60,629 nucleotides of DNA. It comes from an uncultured Bacteroidota bacterium (lineage in GTDB: Bacteria > Bacteroidota > Bacteroidia > Flavobacteriales > Flavobacteriaceae). The notes beneath the pieces were generated by a model, which saw only the letters and a list, made by a program, of their open reading frames with translations, was not told where the DNA came from and searched no databases. A program made the translations under genes and the position numbers. Of the stretch, positions 44,401 to 54,165 are shown in pieces; position 1 is the first letter of the stretch; every line of letters starts with the position of its first letter. The stretch lies in assembly GCA_902577515.1 (NCBI GenBank), contig CACGZJ010000008.1:1-60629 (forward strand), in the 5' to 3' direction.

Positions 44401-46797
44401 CTAGGATAGTTTCTTGAATCTATGTGGATCCGATTCCCTCATTAAATTATAGATTTCATCAAAAATATCTTCAAACGAAGGCTTGCTTATATAATCACCA
44501 TCAGAACCATAAGGAGGTCTGTGTTCTTTAGCAGTTACTAGTTTTGGTTCACTGTCAAGAAATTGATAAATATCTTGATTATTTAAAAGTTCTTGAAGAA
44601 TATAACTTGAAGCACCACCTGGAACATCTTCGTCAATAATAATAAGTCTATTTGTTTTTTGAATACTCTTAATAATATTTTTAGATATATCAAAAGGAAT
44701 TAGGCATTGAAGATCAATTACTTCACAATTAATGTTGAATTTTTTAATTTCTTTAGCTACTTCATGAACTATGTTTAGAGTTGAACCATACGAAACTATT
44801 GTTAAGTCATCTCCTTCCTCAAGAATTTCAATTTCTCCGATAGGTGTTTTAAACTCACCGTAATTTAATGGAAGTTCCTCTTTTACTCTATAAGCATTTA
44901 AAGGTTCAATAATAATAGCAGGCTGTTCAAGATCCAATAAACTATTGTAAAATCCTGCAGCCTTTGTCATATTTCTTGGTGTAAGAATAAATACTCCTCT
45001 TAAGAAGCTTATCATACCACCTAGAGGTGATCCTGAATGCCATATTCCTTCAAGTCTATGCCCTCTAGTTCTAACAATCAAGGGAGCTTTCTGTTTCCCG
45101 ATGGTTCTATAACTAAATGTAGATAAATCATCACTTAGAATTTGAAGAGCATATAGTATATAATCAAGATATTGAATCTCTGCAATTGGTCTAAGACCTC
45201 TAAGTGACATTCCTATTCCTTGACCAACAATAGTAGACTCCCTGATACTAGTATCAAATACTCTATTTTCACCATATTTATCTTGAAGACCCTCAAGGCC
45301 TTGATTAACATCTCCAATCTTTCCGACATCTTCTCCAAATATGTATACTTTAGAATTAATCTCTAATATTTTATCAAAATTATCTCTTAGAATTATTCTA
45401 CCATCAACTTTATTCGATATATCTGAATATTCAGCTTTTGTGTAATCAATATTCTTTAGATCTGAAATTTCAATTGAATATAGATCTGATGAATATTTTT
45501 CTTTTAGAATATTTAAATATTTATCTCTCCAACTAATAAGTTTCTCTCTGTCCTGAGACTCTCCTGGTGGTAATTTGTAAAGTAATCTTCTGCAAACCTT
45601 TATTATATATGAAAAGTTTGAGTCGTCAATATTAGAAATTAATAAATTAATTTCATCATCTATCGGGTTCGTTAAAGATTTGATTTTATCTAATAAATCA
45701 ATTTTTGCTTCTTTAATTGGTCTTTGATACAATTCCCATGCTAACTTTTTCTCATCTGTTACATAGGTTTTAATTTCATCTTTAATACTTTCAATTTTCT
45801 TTCTTGTTGAAATTTTATTTTTTATAATCCATTCTTCAAATTTTCTATTACAATCATAGTCTTCTTCCCACTTTAATCTTTCCTTTGACTTATACCTTTC
45901 ATGTGATCCTGAAGTTGAATGTCCAAGAGGTTGTGTAAGTTCTGTGACATGGACAAGTACAGGTATATGATGTTCTCTAGCAATTTTTTCTGCATGTGAA
46001 TAAGTCCTCATCAATGACTGGTAGTCCCATCCTTTAACTTCTAATATTTCTATACCTCGAGATTCTTTATTTATCTGAAATCCTGATAGAGCCTTTGAAA
46101 TACTTTCTTTAGTTGTATGATCTTTATTATGAACAGAAATACCATAATCATCATCCCATATACTAATAACTGCAGGAATTTGAAGAACTCCACATGCGTT
46201 AACTGCCTCAAAAAATATTCCTTGACTTGTACTTGCATTTCCAATAGTACCCCATACAATTTCGTTACCGTTTTTGGAAAATTTTTCAGAGTCTTTTACA
46301 TTATCGTTTCTATATATTTTTGAGGCTAATCCAAGACCAACTAGTCTTGACATTTGACTAGCAGTAGGGGATACGTCTGAAATATGATTCTTTTGTGATG
46401 TTTGATTTATCCACTCTTTATTTTCATCTATAAGGTCTGTTAGAAAGTGTCCAACCATTTGTCGTCCACCTGCCATCCTTTCATAAATTTGATCAGGATG
46501 ACCATAGATTGCTGAGAAAAATTCTCTGGCTGAAAGTAAATCTTGTGATAATAAAATTGTTAAATCCCTGTAATAACCTGAACGAAAATCTCCATTTTTA
46601 AAAAAATGAGTCATAACAACTTGAGGTAATTCTTTTCCGTCACCAAAAATTCCGAATTTCCCTCTTCCAAGTAATACCTCACGTCTTCCAAGTATACCTA
46701 TCTCTCTACTTAAGCAGATTGTTCTAAAGTCATTTAAAACTTTTTCCTTAAACTTTTTTAAGCTAATCTCTTCTTTTATAGAACTAGATGTACTCAT
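44401..46797 (-). CDS. Fused E1 alpha/beta 2-oxoacid dehydrogenase (ThDP-dependent)
   Basis: 798 residues from the ATG at 46797; a longer frame upstream overlaps the preceding gene and is non-homologous. The N-terminal half is an E1 alpha domain with the ThDP-binding region IGNASTSQGIFFEAVNACGV (from Ile185), where the usual GDx motif reads GNA (187). The C-terminal half is E1 beta: VYIFGEDVGKIGDVNQGLEG, RESTIVGQGIGMSLRGLRP and the terminal GGASSYILQELLN region. It decarboxylates pyruvate or branched-chain 2-oxoacids and feeds a lipoyl E2 not present here. Single-chain alpha/beta fusion is common in Bacteroidota. Confidence 0.9.
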   Translation of the reverse strand: MSTSSSIKEEISLKKFKEKVLNDFRTICLSREIGILGRREVLLGRGKFGIFGDGKELPQVVMTHFFKNGDFRSGYYRDLTILLSQDLLSAREFFSAIYGHPDQIYERMAGGRQMVGHFLTDLIDENKEWINQTSQKNHISDVSPTASQMSRLVGLGLASKIYRNDNVKDSEKFSKNGNEIVWGTIGNASTSQGIFFEAVNACGVLQIPAVISIWDDDYGISVHNKDHTTKESISKALSGFQINKESRGIEILEVKGWDYQSLMRTYSHAEKIAREHHIPVLVHVTELTQPLGHSTSGSHERYKSKERLKWEEDYDCNRKFEEWIIKNKISTRKKIESIKDEIKTYVTDEKKLAWELYQRPIKEAKIDLLDKIKSLTNPIDDEINLLISNIDDSNFSYIIKVCRRLLYKLPPGESQDREKLISWRDKYLNILKEKYSSDLYSIEISDLKNIDYTKAEYSDISNKVDGRIILRDNFDKILEINSKVYIFGEDVGKIGDVNQGLEGLQDKYGENRVFDTSIRESTIVGQGIGMSLRGLRPIAEIQYLDYILYALQILSDDLSTFSYRTIGKQKAPLIVRTRGHRLEGIWHSGSPLGGMISFLRGVFILTPRNMTKAAGFYNSLLDLEQPAIIIEPLNAYRVKEELPLNYGEFKTPIGEIEILEEGDDLTIVSYGSTLNIVHEVAKEIKKFNINCEVIDLQCLIPFDISKNIIKSIQKTNRLIIIDEDVPGGASSYILQELLNNQDIYQFLDSEPKLVTAKEHRPPYGSDGDYISKPSFEDIFDEIYNLMRESDPHRFKKLS

Positions 46798-46805
46798 AGG
46801 GACCG

Positions 46806-46813
46806 CAAATTTA
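46806..46813 (-). promoter_or_regulatory. Putative -7 box TAAATTTG before the fused E1 gene
   Basis: Exact TAnnTTTG on the minus strand, 8 nt before the ATG at 46797. It confirms that start over any longer reading. Confidence 0.45.
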
Positions 46814-46834
46814 CAAATAATTAAAACAACTAAA

Positions 46835-47959
46835 TTATAACCATCTTCTTGAGAAGAGATTACCCAATGATTCAAGGTTATAAGAGATAATAAATCTAAT
46901 TTTTTTACTGTAGTTATTTTGTGATAATTCAAAGCCTTTATTTGAGCTAACTGGAAAGTATAGTTCAAAGAAATCGGGAAGTAGGTTTAATCTAATTCCT
47001 GTTCCATAAAAATATCTTGATTTTTCATTCCTGTCTTTTAACATTCCTAGATCTAGATATGACTCGAACCATTTCCAAATTCCAAAATTTAAATTTGTTG
47101 CAAGGATAAAATTATTTGTTGATGGATTATCAAAAAATGATTTAAATCCTCCGCCTGCCATAATAAATTGTTGACTTAAGATGCCATCTTCTTCAGATCT
47201 TCCAATGTAATTTCCATTAAATAAATAATCTGCTGATCTGCTTAGGTTGTAGTTAAAGTAAGTGTTGTCTTTATTTTTATTCCATAAAAATTTACCGATG
47301 TAAAATCTTGCTTGAAATTGACGATTATTATTAAGTAGTTTTCTGTAGTCAAAGACAAAATTCATTTTACCGAAATTTTTTGAAATTTGAGTATTAAAAG
47401 ATGTTCTTAGGTACTTAATTATGTCTATTTCAGAATAAAAATGGCCAAAATTATAAATGCTGTAATCATTTAGGTATTGATCATAATCATTTGATTCTTT
47501 TTTAATTGTATAGTTTGAGAATGAAAATGTTCTAGTAATATTAGATCTTAAATCTTTACTATTCCTAAAACTTAAAGAAATTGAAGGAAAAAAAACATGA
47601 TATCTTAAATTTTCATCATAATGATTAGTTTTATATTGAAGATTATATGATGTAGAATAATTTTTTCCAATCTCATCATTAACAAGGTATTTTAAGTTAA
47701 TAGAGCCTACCAAATTTTCTGTATTTGAAGCATATTGACTGAATATTTCATATGTGAAGGGTCTATTTTTTAAACCTCTATTTAAAATGTTTATACCGGG
47801 CGAGATCCCATCATATAAATTATAAGTTACTTCAGGCCTTAAATAAATACTTTTATATTTTGGATTTTCAAGATCTCCTATTAGTTTAATTCTAAAAGGT
47901 TTTGAATCATTCTTAGAGTTAATTAACCAATTATTAGTTTGATTTGTTTCCGGAAGCAT
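46835..47959 (-). CDS. C-terminal part of a frameshifted M1-like protein (barrel-like region)
   Basis: 374 residues from the first ATG, but the open frame continues upstream without a stop to about 48094. There it meets the N-terminal gene in another frame. The translated extension (NNTLIPYFISFIKDD onward) joins the frame of the upstream gene if one A is removed from an A8 run. Alternating hydrophobic strands (YKSIYLRPEVTYNLYDG, FYGTGIRLNLLPDFFELYFP) resemble an outer-membrane barrel or beta-rich surface domain. Probably the second half of the 49604-start gene, broken here, rather than an independent gene. Confidence 0.7.
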   Translation of the reverse strand: MLPETNQTNNWLINSKNDSKPFRIKLIGDLENPKYKSIYLRPEVTYNLYDGISPGINILNRGLKNRPFTYEIFSQYASNTENLVGSINLKYLVNDEIGKNYSTSYNLQYKTNHYDENLRYHVFFPSISLSFRNSKDLRSNITRTFSFSNYTIKKESNDYDQYLNDYSIYNFGHFYSEIDIIKYLRTSFNTQISKNFGKMNFVFDYRKLLNNNRQFQARFYIGKFLWNKNKDNTYFNYNLSRSADYLFNGNYIGRSEEDGILSQQFIMAGGGFKSFFDNPSTNNFILATNLNFGIWKWFESYLDLGMLKDRNEKSRYFYGTGIRLNLLPDFFELYFPVSSNKGFELSQNNYSKKIRFIISYNLESLGNLFSRRWL

Positions 47960-48050
47960 TTTATTTGCATTTACAGCTATGTAATCAAAATCAATTTCCG
48001 GAATCTTTATTTCATTGTATAGCTCATAAAGATTTTCATTAATTACCTTA

Positions 48051-49604
48051 TCATCTTTGATGAAAGATATGAAATAAGGTATAAGTGTATTGTTTTTTTT
48101 CAGATACTTGATATGTATCAGAAGATGTCTTTTTCAGTTTAAGATCAATTGATTTTCTTGTATTAATGTAATTATTAAAAAACCAAGAGTATTTTGATTT
48201 TTCAATATCTTTAAATAATAAAACTAGATTGCTTGATTTTTTAAGACTAGGTATCTTCTTTAATATACTTTCAAATTTTGACTTTCCTATTAAGTCTGAA
48301 AGATAATCAAAACCTATTCCAGTATGATAAGGGGATGCTATTTCGCTATTTATTTTTGTTAATTTATTTCTAGGTTGATTATCAGCTTGCTGCAAGTTTA
48401 ATCTAATTACATATTCAGAATAATTAATAAAAATTTCATTAAAATTAACCTTAGATACATTATAGTTTTTTAAAAATTTATTTCCAGCAATTCTTCCTAA
48501 AAATTTTACATTTGGATAGAACTCCTTTAAGAAATCATTTATAAGATAAATTTCAATTCCTCTATATAGCCAATGATCTTCTCTTTTATTAAAATCAAAT
48601 TTGTTATCCAAGTAATTGATAAGATATGATTTTAGAAATGTTATTTCCTCTAGAAATTCATTTGAAAAAGGTCTGATAAACTTTGGTAGTTGATTTAATC
48701 CATAAAATGGCATTTTTTTGTAATCTGATTCAGATACTATTAATGTTTTATTAAAATCTTTTCCAAACTTCTTTTCTAGATACTTAGATATTCTTTCTAC
48801 TCTTAATTTATATTCTAAAGGATCTGATAGCTGAAAAATATCAGTATAAATTTTATTATCATTAGTTATAATCTCTTTAAAGCTGTTCTTTATATTAAGA
48901 ATTATTTCTACTTCATTTAAGTTTTGTCCAACTAGTAAATAATATGATTTTCTTAAATTATTATTTACATTTTCTAAATTTAAATTTGTAATCAAATTAT
49001 ACTCTTTATTAGCAATAAACTCAATATTGAAATTTGACTCAGATAGAGATTGGTCATCCAAGTTTAGGTTGCTTTGCTTTAACCAGTTATTATTTTGAAA
49101 TTTTGAAAAAGATATTATCCAGTTTTTAAGATTAATATTTTCGTTGTCGAATCCATATCCTGTAAATCTTGCATCTGGTAGTTTAATTTCATAATCAATT
49201 TCAATATCAATGGATTCATTCTCTCTAATTTCCTCTTTTAAACTTAATTTTAATAAATCAACATTATCATCTAATCTTTCCCACGATTCAATTTTTGAGG
49301 AGTGTAACTTATTTATGATTGTGTAACCTCTTTGTTTTTTTTGTGCAAAAGAAAATACTCTTGAATACTCATCAGACATTCTTTTTGCCAAAGCAGTATT
49401 ATTATCAACATATGCATTATTCCAGTCTTCTAAAAAAATTTCTGAGATTTCCATTTTAGAATTATTCAAAAATTTCATTTTTTGATTAACCTTAATAATT
49501 TTTTCTTTAGAATCTAACTCAGCTTTAATTGAATAACTTATCTCTTGTGCTTGAAGAAAAAAGGGAATTATAACTAATGATATTATTAAATTACCTTTAT
49601 TCAT
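48051..49604 (-). CDS. N-terminal part of a frameshifted M1-like (gluzincin) protein
   Basis: 517 residues with signal peptide ([20 protein letters not shown]). The start and the N-terminal beta domain match M1-type aminopeptidases. The catalytic HExxH, expected near 319-323, reads EEITF, and the following glutamate helix, normally W-x-x-E-G, reads WLYRG (345-349), so zinc catalysis is probably lost. The frame ends at a TGA shortly after an A8 run; a neighbouring frame continues to 46835. The intact gene would be about 922 residues. Starts 4 bp before the uvrA stop. Confidence 0.7.
   Translation of the reverse strand: MNKGNLIISLVIIPFFLQAQEISYSIKAELDSKEKIIKVNQKMKFLNNSKMEISEIFLEDWNNAYVDNNTALAKRMSDEYSRVFSFAQKKQRGYTIINKLHSSKIESWERLDDNVDLLKLSLKEEIRENESIDIEIDYEIKLPDARFTGYGFDNENINLKNWIISFSKFQNNNWLKQSNLNLDDQSLSESNFNIEFIANKEYNLITNLNLENVNNNLRKSYYLLVGQNLNEVEIILNIKNSFKEIITNDNKIYTDIFQLSDPLEYKLRVERISKYLEKKFGKDFNKTLIVSESDYKKMPFYGLNQLPKFIRPFSNEFLEEITFLKSYLINYLDNKFDFNKREDHWLYRGIEIYLINDFLKEFYPNVKFLGRIAGNKFLKNYNVSKVNFNEIFINYSEYVIRLNLQQADNQPRNKLTKINSEIASPYHTGIGFDYLSDLIGKSKFESILKKIPSLKKSSNLVLLFKDIEKSKYSWFFNNYINTRKSIDLKLKKTSSDTYQVSEKKQYTYTLFHIFHQR
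48093..48100 (-). other. Frameshift at an A8 homopolymer within the M1-like gene
   Basis: On the minus strand eight A's follow TCTG. With eight A's the reading stops 17 codons later. With seven A's the frame passes directly into the downstream frame that runs to 46835, and the joined residues SEKNNTLIPYF read smoothly. With nine A's the third frame also stops soon. This may be sequencing or assembly error, a real mutation, or a site of transcriptional slippage. Confidence 0.8.
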
Positions 49605-52426
49605 TTTTTGTATTCTTTATAAAGATACTTTGCTGTATACCCCTTATTATTACTGATAATTTCTTCAGGACTTCCACTATCAATAAGTGTTCCACCGTTT
49701 TTTCCACCTTCAGGACCAATATCTATTATGTGATCAACCTGCTTAATTACATCTAAGTTATGTTCTATTATTACAATTGTGTTACCCTTGTCAACTAGTT
49801 TATTAAGAACATTTAACAAAACCCTTATATCCTCAAAATGGAGTCCAGTTGTAGGTTCATCAAGAATATATAATGTTTTTCCTGTATCCTTTTTTGAAAG
49901 TTCACTTGCAAGTTTAATTCTTTGAGATTCTCCTCCGGATAAAGTTGTAGAAGACTGCCCAAGAGTAATATATCCAAGGCCAACACTATCAATAGCTTTT
50001 AAAATGTTGTAAATCTTAGGAATAGATGAAAAAAATTCTAGAGATTTTGAAATACTCATATCAAGGACATCTGATATAGATTTACCTTTATATCTAACTT
50101 CAAGAGTTTCTCTATTAAATCTTTTTCCATTACAAACTTCACATTCAACAAAAACATCTGGAAGAAAGTTCATTTCAATTAATTTCATCCCACCTCCTTT
50201 ACAATTTTCACATCTACCTCCGGTAACATTAAAACTAAATCTACCAGGTTTATATCCTCTGATTTTTGCCTCAACAGTTTCTGAAAAAAGTTTTCTTATT
50301 TCACCGTAAACTCCAGTATATGTAGCGGGGTTACTTCGAGGAGTTCTTCCTATTTGTTGTTGATTGACTTCTACAACTTTGTCTATATTATCAAGTCCGT
50401 CAATCTTTTTAAATTCTAGTGGTGACTTTACTGAATTATATATCTTAGAGTTAATAATAGGGTATAGGGTTTCATTAACTAAGGTTGATTTACCACTTCC
50501 CGATACTCCCGTAACTGCAATCATTTTTCCAAGAGGAAATTCTACATCTATATTTTTTAAGTTATTTCCTTTACACCCATAAATTTTTATAGATTCACCA
50601 CTTCCTTTTCTGATTTTTTTTGGTACTTCTATCTTTTTAATTTCATTTAAATAATCTGCAGTAATTGTTTTTGCCTTTTTAATTTTATAAGGTGAACCTT
50701 GGTATATTATTTCACCACCATTTAAACCTGCATTTGGTCCTAAATCAATAATATGGTCAGAACTTAAAATCATTTCCTTATCGTGTTCTACAACTATTAC
50801 TGAGTTTCCAGAGTCTCTAAGTTTTTTTAGTGAATCAATTAGCTTGATATTATCTTTTTGATGAAGTCCTATACTAGGCTCATCTAATATGTACAAAACT
50901 CCTACGAGTTGAGATCCAACTTGGGTTGCTAATCTTACTCTTTGAGCTTCACCTCCAGATAAAGATTTTGTAGATCTTGATAGAGTTAAATACTCTAATC
51001 CTACATCAATCAAAAACTGAATTTTTATTGAAATCTCTTTGCTAATTTCTTCAGATATTTTAAGATCTTTTTTAGATAATTTTTTATTTAAATCTTTAAA
51101 CCAATCCTTAAGCTCTGATAGATCCATTTCTGTTAATTCAAAAATATTTTTCTTATTTATTTTAAATGATCTAGACTCAATTTTTAATCTGCTCCCTTCA
51201 CACGTACCACATTTATTAATATCTACAAATTGCATAGCCCATCTCCTTAAACTTTTTGACTCATTATTATTTAGTTGCTCTTTGATGAAAGATTCAATAC
51301 CCATGTAGTCTATCTCATATTCTCTTTTTACCCCAAGTTCTTTAGAATTAACTACAAAACTTTCCTTTCCTCCGTTTAGTATAAAATCTAATCCTTCTTG
51401 AGGTATTTTATTTACAGGGTCGCTTAATGAAAAATTGTAATATTTTGCAATCAATTCAATCTGTCTGTATATCCATGAATTATCTTTTTTCCCAATTGGT
51501 AAAATACCTCCATTACTAATTGATATTGAATCATCAGGGATAAGTTTTTTAATATTAATATTAAACTCCGTTCCAAGTCCGTTACAATCCTCACACATTC
51601 CTTTTGGAGAATTAAAAGAAAATGTATTGGGTTCTGGTTTTGGATATGAGATTCCACTTTCTGGACACATTAAGTTCCTGCTAAAATATTCAGGTTTACC
51701 TGAATCAGAGTCTAATATAAATATTGTATCATTCCCATATTTCATAGCTATTTTAATAGACTCAGACAAGATCCTCTTTGATTCAAAATCATCTTTTACA
51801 GATAAGTTATCTACCACTAAACTAATGTCATGGGTTTTATATCTATCAAGTTTCATTCCTCTTTTTATATCGATAATATCACCATCAACAATAACTTTTG
51901 AAAAGCCTTGCTTAGTAAAATTTTCAAATAAATCTCTGTAATGACCTTTTCTAGATCTAATTATTGGTGCTAGGATAATTATCCTTTGATTTAAGTACTT
52001 GTCACAAATTAGTTTGATAATTTCCTCATCTGTATTTTTGACCATTTTTAAATTTGACTTATAACTATACGCAACTCCAATTCTGGCAAATAATAGTCTT
52101 ATAAAGTCATATATATCAGTAACAGTTCCAACTGTTGATCTTGGATTTTTACTTGTTGTCTTTTGTTCAATAGCTATTACTGGTGAGAGTCCTTCAATTT
52201 TTTCAACATCAGGTCTTTCATAATTTCCAACAAATTGTCTAATATATGCAGAGAAAGTTTCCATATATCTTCTTTGACCTTCAGCATGAATTGTATCAAA
52301 TGCTAATGAAGATTTGCCGCTTCCAGATAGTCCTGTAATAACGACAAGCTTTTCTCTAGGAATTTCTAGATCAAGGTCCTTAAGATTATGGACTTTTGCA
52401 CCTTCAATTTGAATTGTGTCGCTCAA
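49601..52426 (-). CDS. uvrA: UvrABC system protein A
   Basis: Damage recognition in nucleotide excision repair. 941 residues with two ABC ATPase domains: [14 protein letters not shown] near residue 32 with [12 protein letters not shown], and [15 protein letters not shown] with [12 protein letters not shown]. The zinc module of domain 2 is complete (CENC...CEVC). In domain 1 the first pair reads CPES and not CxxC, which I believe is common in Bacteroidota UvrA. The start is TTG at 52426. Lies 7 bp downstream of ggt and overlaps the M1-like gene by 4 bp. Confidence 0.96.
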   Translation of the reverse strand: MSDTIQIEGAKVHNLKDLDLEIPREKLVVITGLSGSGKSSLAFDTIHAEGQRRYMETFSAYIRQFVGNYERPDVEKIEGLSPVIAIEQKTTSKNPRSTVGTVTDIYDFIRLLFARIGVAYSYKSNLKMVKNTDEEIIKLICDKYLNQRIIILAPIIRSRKGHYRDLFENFTKQGFSKVIVDGDIIDIKRGMKLDRYKTHDISLVVDNLSVKDDFESKRILSESIKIAMKYGNDTIFILDSDSGKPEYFSRNLMCPESGISYPKPEPNTFSFNSPKGMCEDCNGLGTEFNINIKKLIPDDSISISNGGILPIGKKDNSWIYRQIELIAKYYNFSLSDPVNKIPQEGLDFILNGGKESFVVNSKELGVKREYEIDYMGIESFIKEQLNNNESKSLRRWAMQFVDINKCGTCEGSRLKIESRSFKINKKNIFELTEMDLSELKDWFKDLNKKLSKKDLKISEEISKEISIKIQFLIDVGLEYLTLSRSTKSLSGGEAQRVRLATQVGSQLVGVLYILDEPSIGLHQKDNIKLIDSLKKLRDSGNSVIVVEHDKEMILSSDHIIDLGPNAGLNGGEIIYQGSPYKIKKAKTITADYLNEIKKIEVPKKIRKGSGESIKIYGCKGNNLKNIDVEFPLGKMIAVTGVSGSGKSTLVNETLYPIINSKIYNSVKSPLEFKKIDGLDNIDKVVEVNQQQIGRTPRSNPATYTGVYGEIRKLFSETVEAKIRGYKPGRFSFNVTGGRCENCKGGGMKLIEMNFLPDVFVECEVCNGKRFNRETLEVRYKGKSISDVLDMSISKSLEFFSSIPKIYNILKAIDSVGLGYITLGQSSTTLSGGESQRIKLASELSKKDTGKTLYILDEPTTGLHFEDIRVLLNVLNKLVDKGNTIVIIEHNLDVIKQVDHIIDIGPEGGKNGGTLIDSGSPEEIISNNKGYTAKYLYKEYKK

Positions 52427-52433
52427 TATTGAA

Positions 52434-54122
52434 TTAATTTAAAATTGCTCCAAAATCATCACCTCTTGGGTCAGGTCCAACATAAACTTTTCCATTTTTA
52501 TCAATAAAAATTGCATCTACAGCTCCAATAGAAGACCTAGGTGACATCCCAGATATTTCATCTTCAAATGGTAGAGAAATTATGAAGTAATTTTTATCTC
52601 TTAGTAGTGAGTCAATTTCTTTAGTAAATCCATTTTCCTCAACAATTACAACGTCAGGAAGCCACTGATGATGAAATCTTGGCGCACTAACAGCATCAGA
52701 TACGCTCATGTTAAATTCATAAACATTTAAAATAGTCTGTAGAACTGAGGTAATTATTGTAGAACCACCTGGTGTCCCTACAATTAGTGAAGGCTTTCCA
52801 TCTTTTAATACTATTGTTGGTGTCATCGAGCTTAGCATACGTTTTTTTGGTTGTATTGAATTTGCTTCACTTCCAATTAATCCATAGAAGTTAGGATGAC
52901 CAGGTTTTGAGCTAAAATCATCCATCTCGTTATTCAGAAAGAAACCTCCTTCTTCGACAAATACCTTTGATCCATAGCTATTATTTAATGTTGTAGTAAC
53001 TGATACAGAGTTCCCGTATTTATCAATAATTGAATAGTGGGTTGTTTCAAGACTTTCATTTGATACGATAGTTCCATAATCAATATCAGATGATAGAGAA
53101 GCGTTATCCCATGAAAAACTACTCATCCTTTCACTTATGTAATCATCATCCATTAATTCATATACAGGTAAATCCATAAAATCTGGATCTCCCATATATT
53201 TACTTCTATCAGCATACGCTCTTCTTTCAACTTCTGTAATCAATTGAACAGTCTTAAGGGAATTATGCCCAAAACTTGAAATATCATATTTTTCAATTGC
53301 TTTTAGCATTTGACCTAAAAGTATACCTCCACTCGAGGGGAGTGACATTGAGATGATATCTAGATCTTTATAATTAAATCTTACCGGATCTCTCCAAACA
53401 GATTCATAGTTTTTTAAATCATTCATCTCCATTATTCCTCCAGAGCTATTTACTTCATCAACTATCATTTTTGCAATATCACCTTCATAAAATGCTTTTG
53501 GACCATCTTTAACAATCTTTTTAAGTGTTTCTGCAAATTTTATATTTACAATTACATCTCCCTCTTTGAAAATTTTTGAATAAAGGGAATTCTCCCCATT
53601 CACTTTTACAAAGTCATCATATTTTTCATTCAATGATCTTGATTGTTTCTTAGTAACTACATAACCGTTCTCAGCTAAATCAATTGCTGGTTTAAAAAGA
53701 TCTTCTATTGGAAGAGTTCCAAATTTTGAATGGATTTCAAATATTGCAGATATTGAGCCAGGAACTCCAATGGCTGCTCCACCTAGAGTGCTCATTTCAG
53801 GAATCACATCTCCATTTTCATCAAGATACATATCTTTAAATGCATTCCCTGGAGCCATTTCTCTAAAATCAAGAGAACCGGATTCACCTGACTGATCATA
53901 ATAAACAAAGAAACCACCACCTCCAATATTTCCTGCAGTTGGATGAACTACTGCTAATGCTAGATGAGTAGCAATCATAGCATCATAAGCGTTACCCCCA
54001 TCTTTCATAATCTCTAGACCTATTTCAGAAGCTTCTTGTCTTGCAGATACTACTGCAGGATTATATGATTTAGTACAGCTAAAAATTAAAAAAGATAAAA
54101 TAAAAGGAATAAAATTTTTCAT
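52434..54122 (-). CDS. ggt: Gamma-glutamyltransferase, lipoprotein
   Basis: 562 residues. Lipobox with Cys16 (FLIFSC), so membrane-anchored and probably periplasmic. It matures by self-cleavage before the catalytic Thr of TTHYSIIDKYGNSVSVTTTLN (the same TTHYS motif as E. coli). Other conserved parts: ATHLALAVVHPTAGNIGGGGFF, DFREMAPGNAF, SLPSSGG, MLSSMTPTIVLKDGKP and GTPGGSTIITSVLQ. It cleaves glutathione and gamma-glutamyl peptides for amino-acid recovery. Divergent from glmM, with 43 bp between start codons. Confidence 0.95.
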   Translation of the reverse strand: MKNFIPFILSFLIFSCTKSYNPAVVSARQEASEIGLEIMKDGGNAYDAMIATHLALAVVHPTAGNIGGGGFFVYYDQSGESGSLDFREMAPGNAFKDMYLDENGDVIPEMSTLGGAAIGVPGSISAIFEIHSKFGTLPIEDLFKPAIDLAENGYVVTKKQSRSLNEKYDDFVKVNGENSLYSKIFKEGDVIVNIKFAETLKKIVKDGPKAFYEGDIAKMIVDEVNSSGGIMEMNDLKNYESVWRDPVRFNYKDLDIISMSLPSSGGILLGQMLKAIEKYDISSFGHNSLKTVQLITEVERRAYADRSKYMGDPDFMDLPVYELMDDDYISERMSSFSWDNASLSSDIDYGTIVSNESLETTHYSIIDKYGNSVSVTTTLNNSYGSKVFVEEGGFFLNNEMDDFSSKPGHPNFYGLIGSEANSIQPKKRMLSSMTPTIVLKDGKPSLIVGTPGGSTIITSVLQTILNVYEFNMSVSDAVSAPRFHHQWLPDVVIVEENGFTKEIDSLLRDKNYFIISLPFEDEISGMSPRSSIGAVDAIFIDKNGKVYVGPDPRGDDFGAILN

Positions 54123-54150
54123 AATAAAATATCGTGTAATTTACAATTTA

Positions 54151-54158
54151 TATATTTA
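54151..54158 (+). promoter_or_regulatory. Putative -7 box TATATTTA before the phosphohexomutase gene
   Basis: TAnnTTTA on the plus strand, 7 nt before the ATG at 54166, in the 43-bp divergent gap with ggt. Confidence 0.38.
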
Positions 54159-54165
54159 CACTTAT

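Noticed and set aside
46798-46968. Long N-terminal extension of the E1 protein (in-frame ATG at 46968)
   Set aside because: It overlaps the C-terminal frame of the M1-like gene, carries no E1 homology, and runs through the TAAATTTG box. The ATG at 46797 gives the normal N-terminus.
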